Assembly (NCBI GenBank): GCA_002428895.1
Contig: DIYC01000015.1
Location: 42,370 to 49,634 of the forward strand
Direction of reading: 5' to 3'
Origin: Burkholderiales bacterium UBA6064
GTDB taxonomy: Bacteria; Pseudomonadota; Gammaproteobacteria; Burkholderiales; Burkholderiaceae_B
DNA length: 7,265 nt
In this document: positions 6,585 through 7,265 of the stretch, piece after piece
Numbering within the stretch: position 1 is the stretch's first letter
Layout of the letters: every line of letters starts with the position of its first letter
Program-made: the position numbers and the translations under genes
Notes under the pieces: generated by a model
The model's input: the letters and a program-made list of their open reading frames with translations, nothing else
What the model was told of the DNA's origin: nothing
Databases searched by the model: none

Positions 6585-7265
6585 CTACGCTGAGCGTTTG
6601 CTCTCTAGTGGAATTACATTACTTAACAAATTGGTTCCAAACAGCTTACTTTTCAATTGGTTAAGACGATCGCGTGCTTGTGCTGCTTTTTCAAATTCAA
6701 GGTTTTTGGCATGTTCTAACATCAGTTTTTCTAATTTGCTAATTTCTTTAGAAATCAATTTTTCATTGTCAGGTAATGGTTCAGTATTGGCGGGTTGTTT
6801 TTTCGATTTAGATGTGTCTGAGTGGTAAACGCCGTCAATCAGTTCCCTAATTTTTTTATTCAGTGCTTGTGGTGTTTGCCCCTGCGCTAGGTTAAATGCA
6901 GCTTGTTTATCGCGTCGCCGTTGGGTTTCGGAGATGGCTAATTGCATGGAGTCGGTGATTCGGTCTGCATACAAAATGGCTTTTCCGTTCAGGTTTCGTG
7001 CGGCGCGACCAATGGTTTGAATGAGGCTGCGCTCGCTGCGTAAAAAACCTTCTTTATCGGCATCTAGAATCGCAACCAAAGACACTTCAGGAATATCAAG
7101 CCCTTCGCGTAATAAGTTAATGCCCACTAAAACATCAAATTGGCCTAGTCTAAGGTCACGAATAATTTCAACCCGTTCTACTGTGTCGATGTCAGAATGC
7201 AAGTAGCGTACCTTGACCCCATTGTCGGCAAGATAATCGGATAAATCTTCGGCCATTCGCTTGGA
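6585..7265 (-). CDS. uvrB: UvrB, nucleotide excision repair helicase subunit (C-terminal part only)
   Basis: UvrB is the damage-verifying subunit of the UvrABC excinuclease: it receives lesions from UvrA2 and recruits UvrC. The window holds the last 226 residues of what is normally a ~670-residue protein; the frame runs off the right edge with SKR before the internal Met at 7256. Counting from that Met, the second helicase domain contains [19 protein letters not shown] (18-36), [15 protein letters not shown] (44-58), [15 protein letters not shown] (64-78) and the motif VI arginine segment QTIGRAARN (80-88). A low-complexity linker (about 145-165) leads to the C-terminal UVR domain, [20 protein letters not shown] (178-197), which binds UvrC. 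The tail after it ([18 protein letters not shown]) is longer than in E. coli and not recognisable. The promoter and start lie outside the window. Confidence 0.97.
   Translation of the reverse strand, partial: SKRMAEDLSDYLADNGVKVRYLHSDIDTVERVEIIRDLRLGQFDVLVGINLLREGLDIPEVSLVAILDADKEGFLRSERSLIQTIGRAARNLNGKAILYADRITDSMQLAISETQRRRDKQAAFNLAQGQTPQALNKKIRELIDGVYHSDTSKSKKQPANTEPLPDNEKLISKEISKLEKLMLEHAKNLEFEKAAQARDRLNQLKSKLFGTNLLSNVIPLESKRSA

Noticed and set aside
6598..7206. Plus-strand ORFs of 61-76 codons within uvrB
   Set aside because: They are antisense shadows of conserved UvrB helicase and UVR-domain codons.

Overview
The window comes from a gammaproteobacterium of moderate GC content. The evidence is the full-length Isc iron-sulfur cluster operon in the classic order iscR-iscS-iscU-iscA-hscB-hscA, with proteins that keep E. 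coli-like lengths and key residue numbers. A host-associated lineage such as the Legionellales would fit the one accessory gene, but that is a guess from gene style and not a demonstrated affiliation.

Layout. Positions 1-4689 (minus strand) hold the isc operon, read right to left: iscR (4689-4201), iscS (4165-2951), iscU (2893-2504), iscA (2507-2163), hscB (2151-1630) and hscA (1630 to beyond position 1, so its C-terminus is missing). A sigma70-type promoter with an overlapping type 1 IscR box lies at 4725-4757. Positions 4690-4951 are a divergent intergenic region. Positions 4952-5965 (plus strand) hold the only accessory gene. It encodes a 337-residue protein with a low-complexity N-terminal half that contains three perfect 30-bp repeats, and a C-terminal GNAT-type acetyltransferase-like domain. 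Its 3' part is clearly more AT-rich than its neighbours (about 37% GC in a hand-counted 420 bp, against about 47% in a 240-bp iscS sample). Positions 6030-6521 (minus strand) hold a low-molecular-weight protein tyrosine phosphatase. Positions 6585-7265 (minus strand) hold the C-terminal third of UvrB, whose start lies beyond the window.

How the genes work together. IscS strips sulfur from cysteine and passes it to the scaffold IscU. HscB (J-domain co-chaperone) delivers loaded IscU to HscA (Hsp70), which drives cluster release. IscA is an A-type carrier. IscR is a [2Fe-2S] sensor that should repress its own promoter when clusters are plentiful. The end-to-end overlaps iscU/iscA (ATGA) and hscB/hscA (TAATG), and the lack of clear ribosome binding sites for iscA and hscB, suggest translational coupling. 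uvrB and the phosphatase gene may be cotranscribed; nothing links them functionally to isc.

Most of the window is ordinary housekeeping DNA. The item that deserves attention is the GNAT gene with its repeats, a plausible recent acquisition and possibly a secreted effector. I see no RNA genes, CRISPR arrays, insertion sequences or clear strong terminators.
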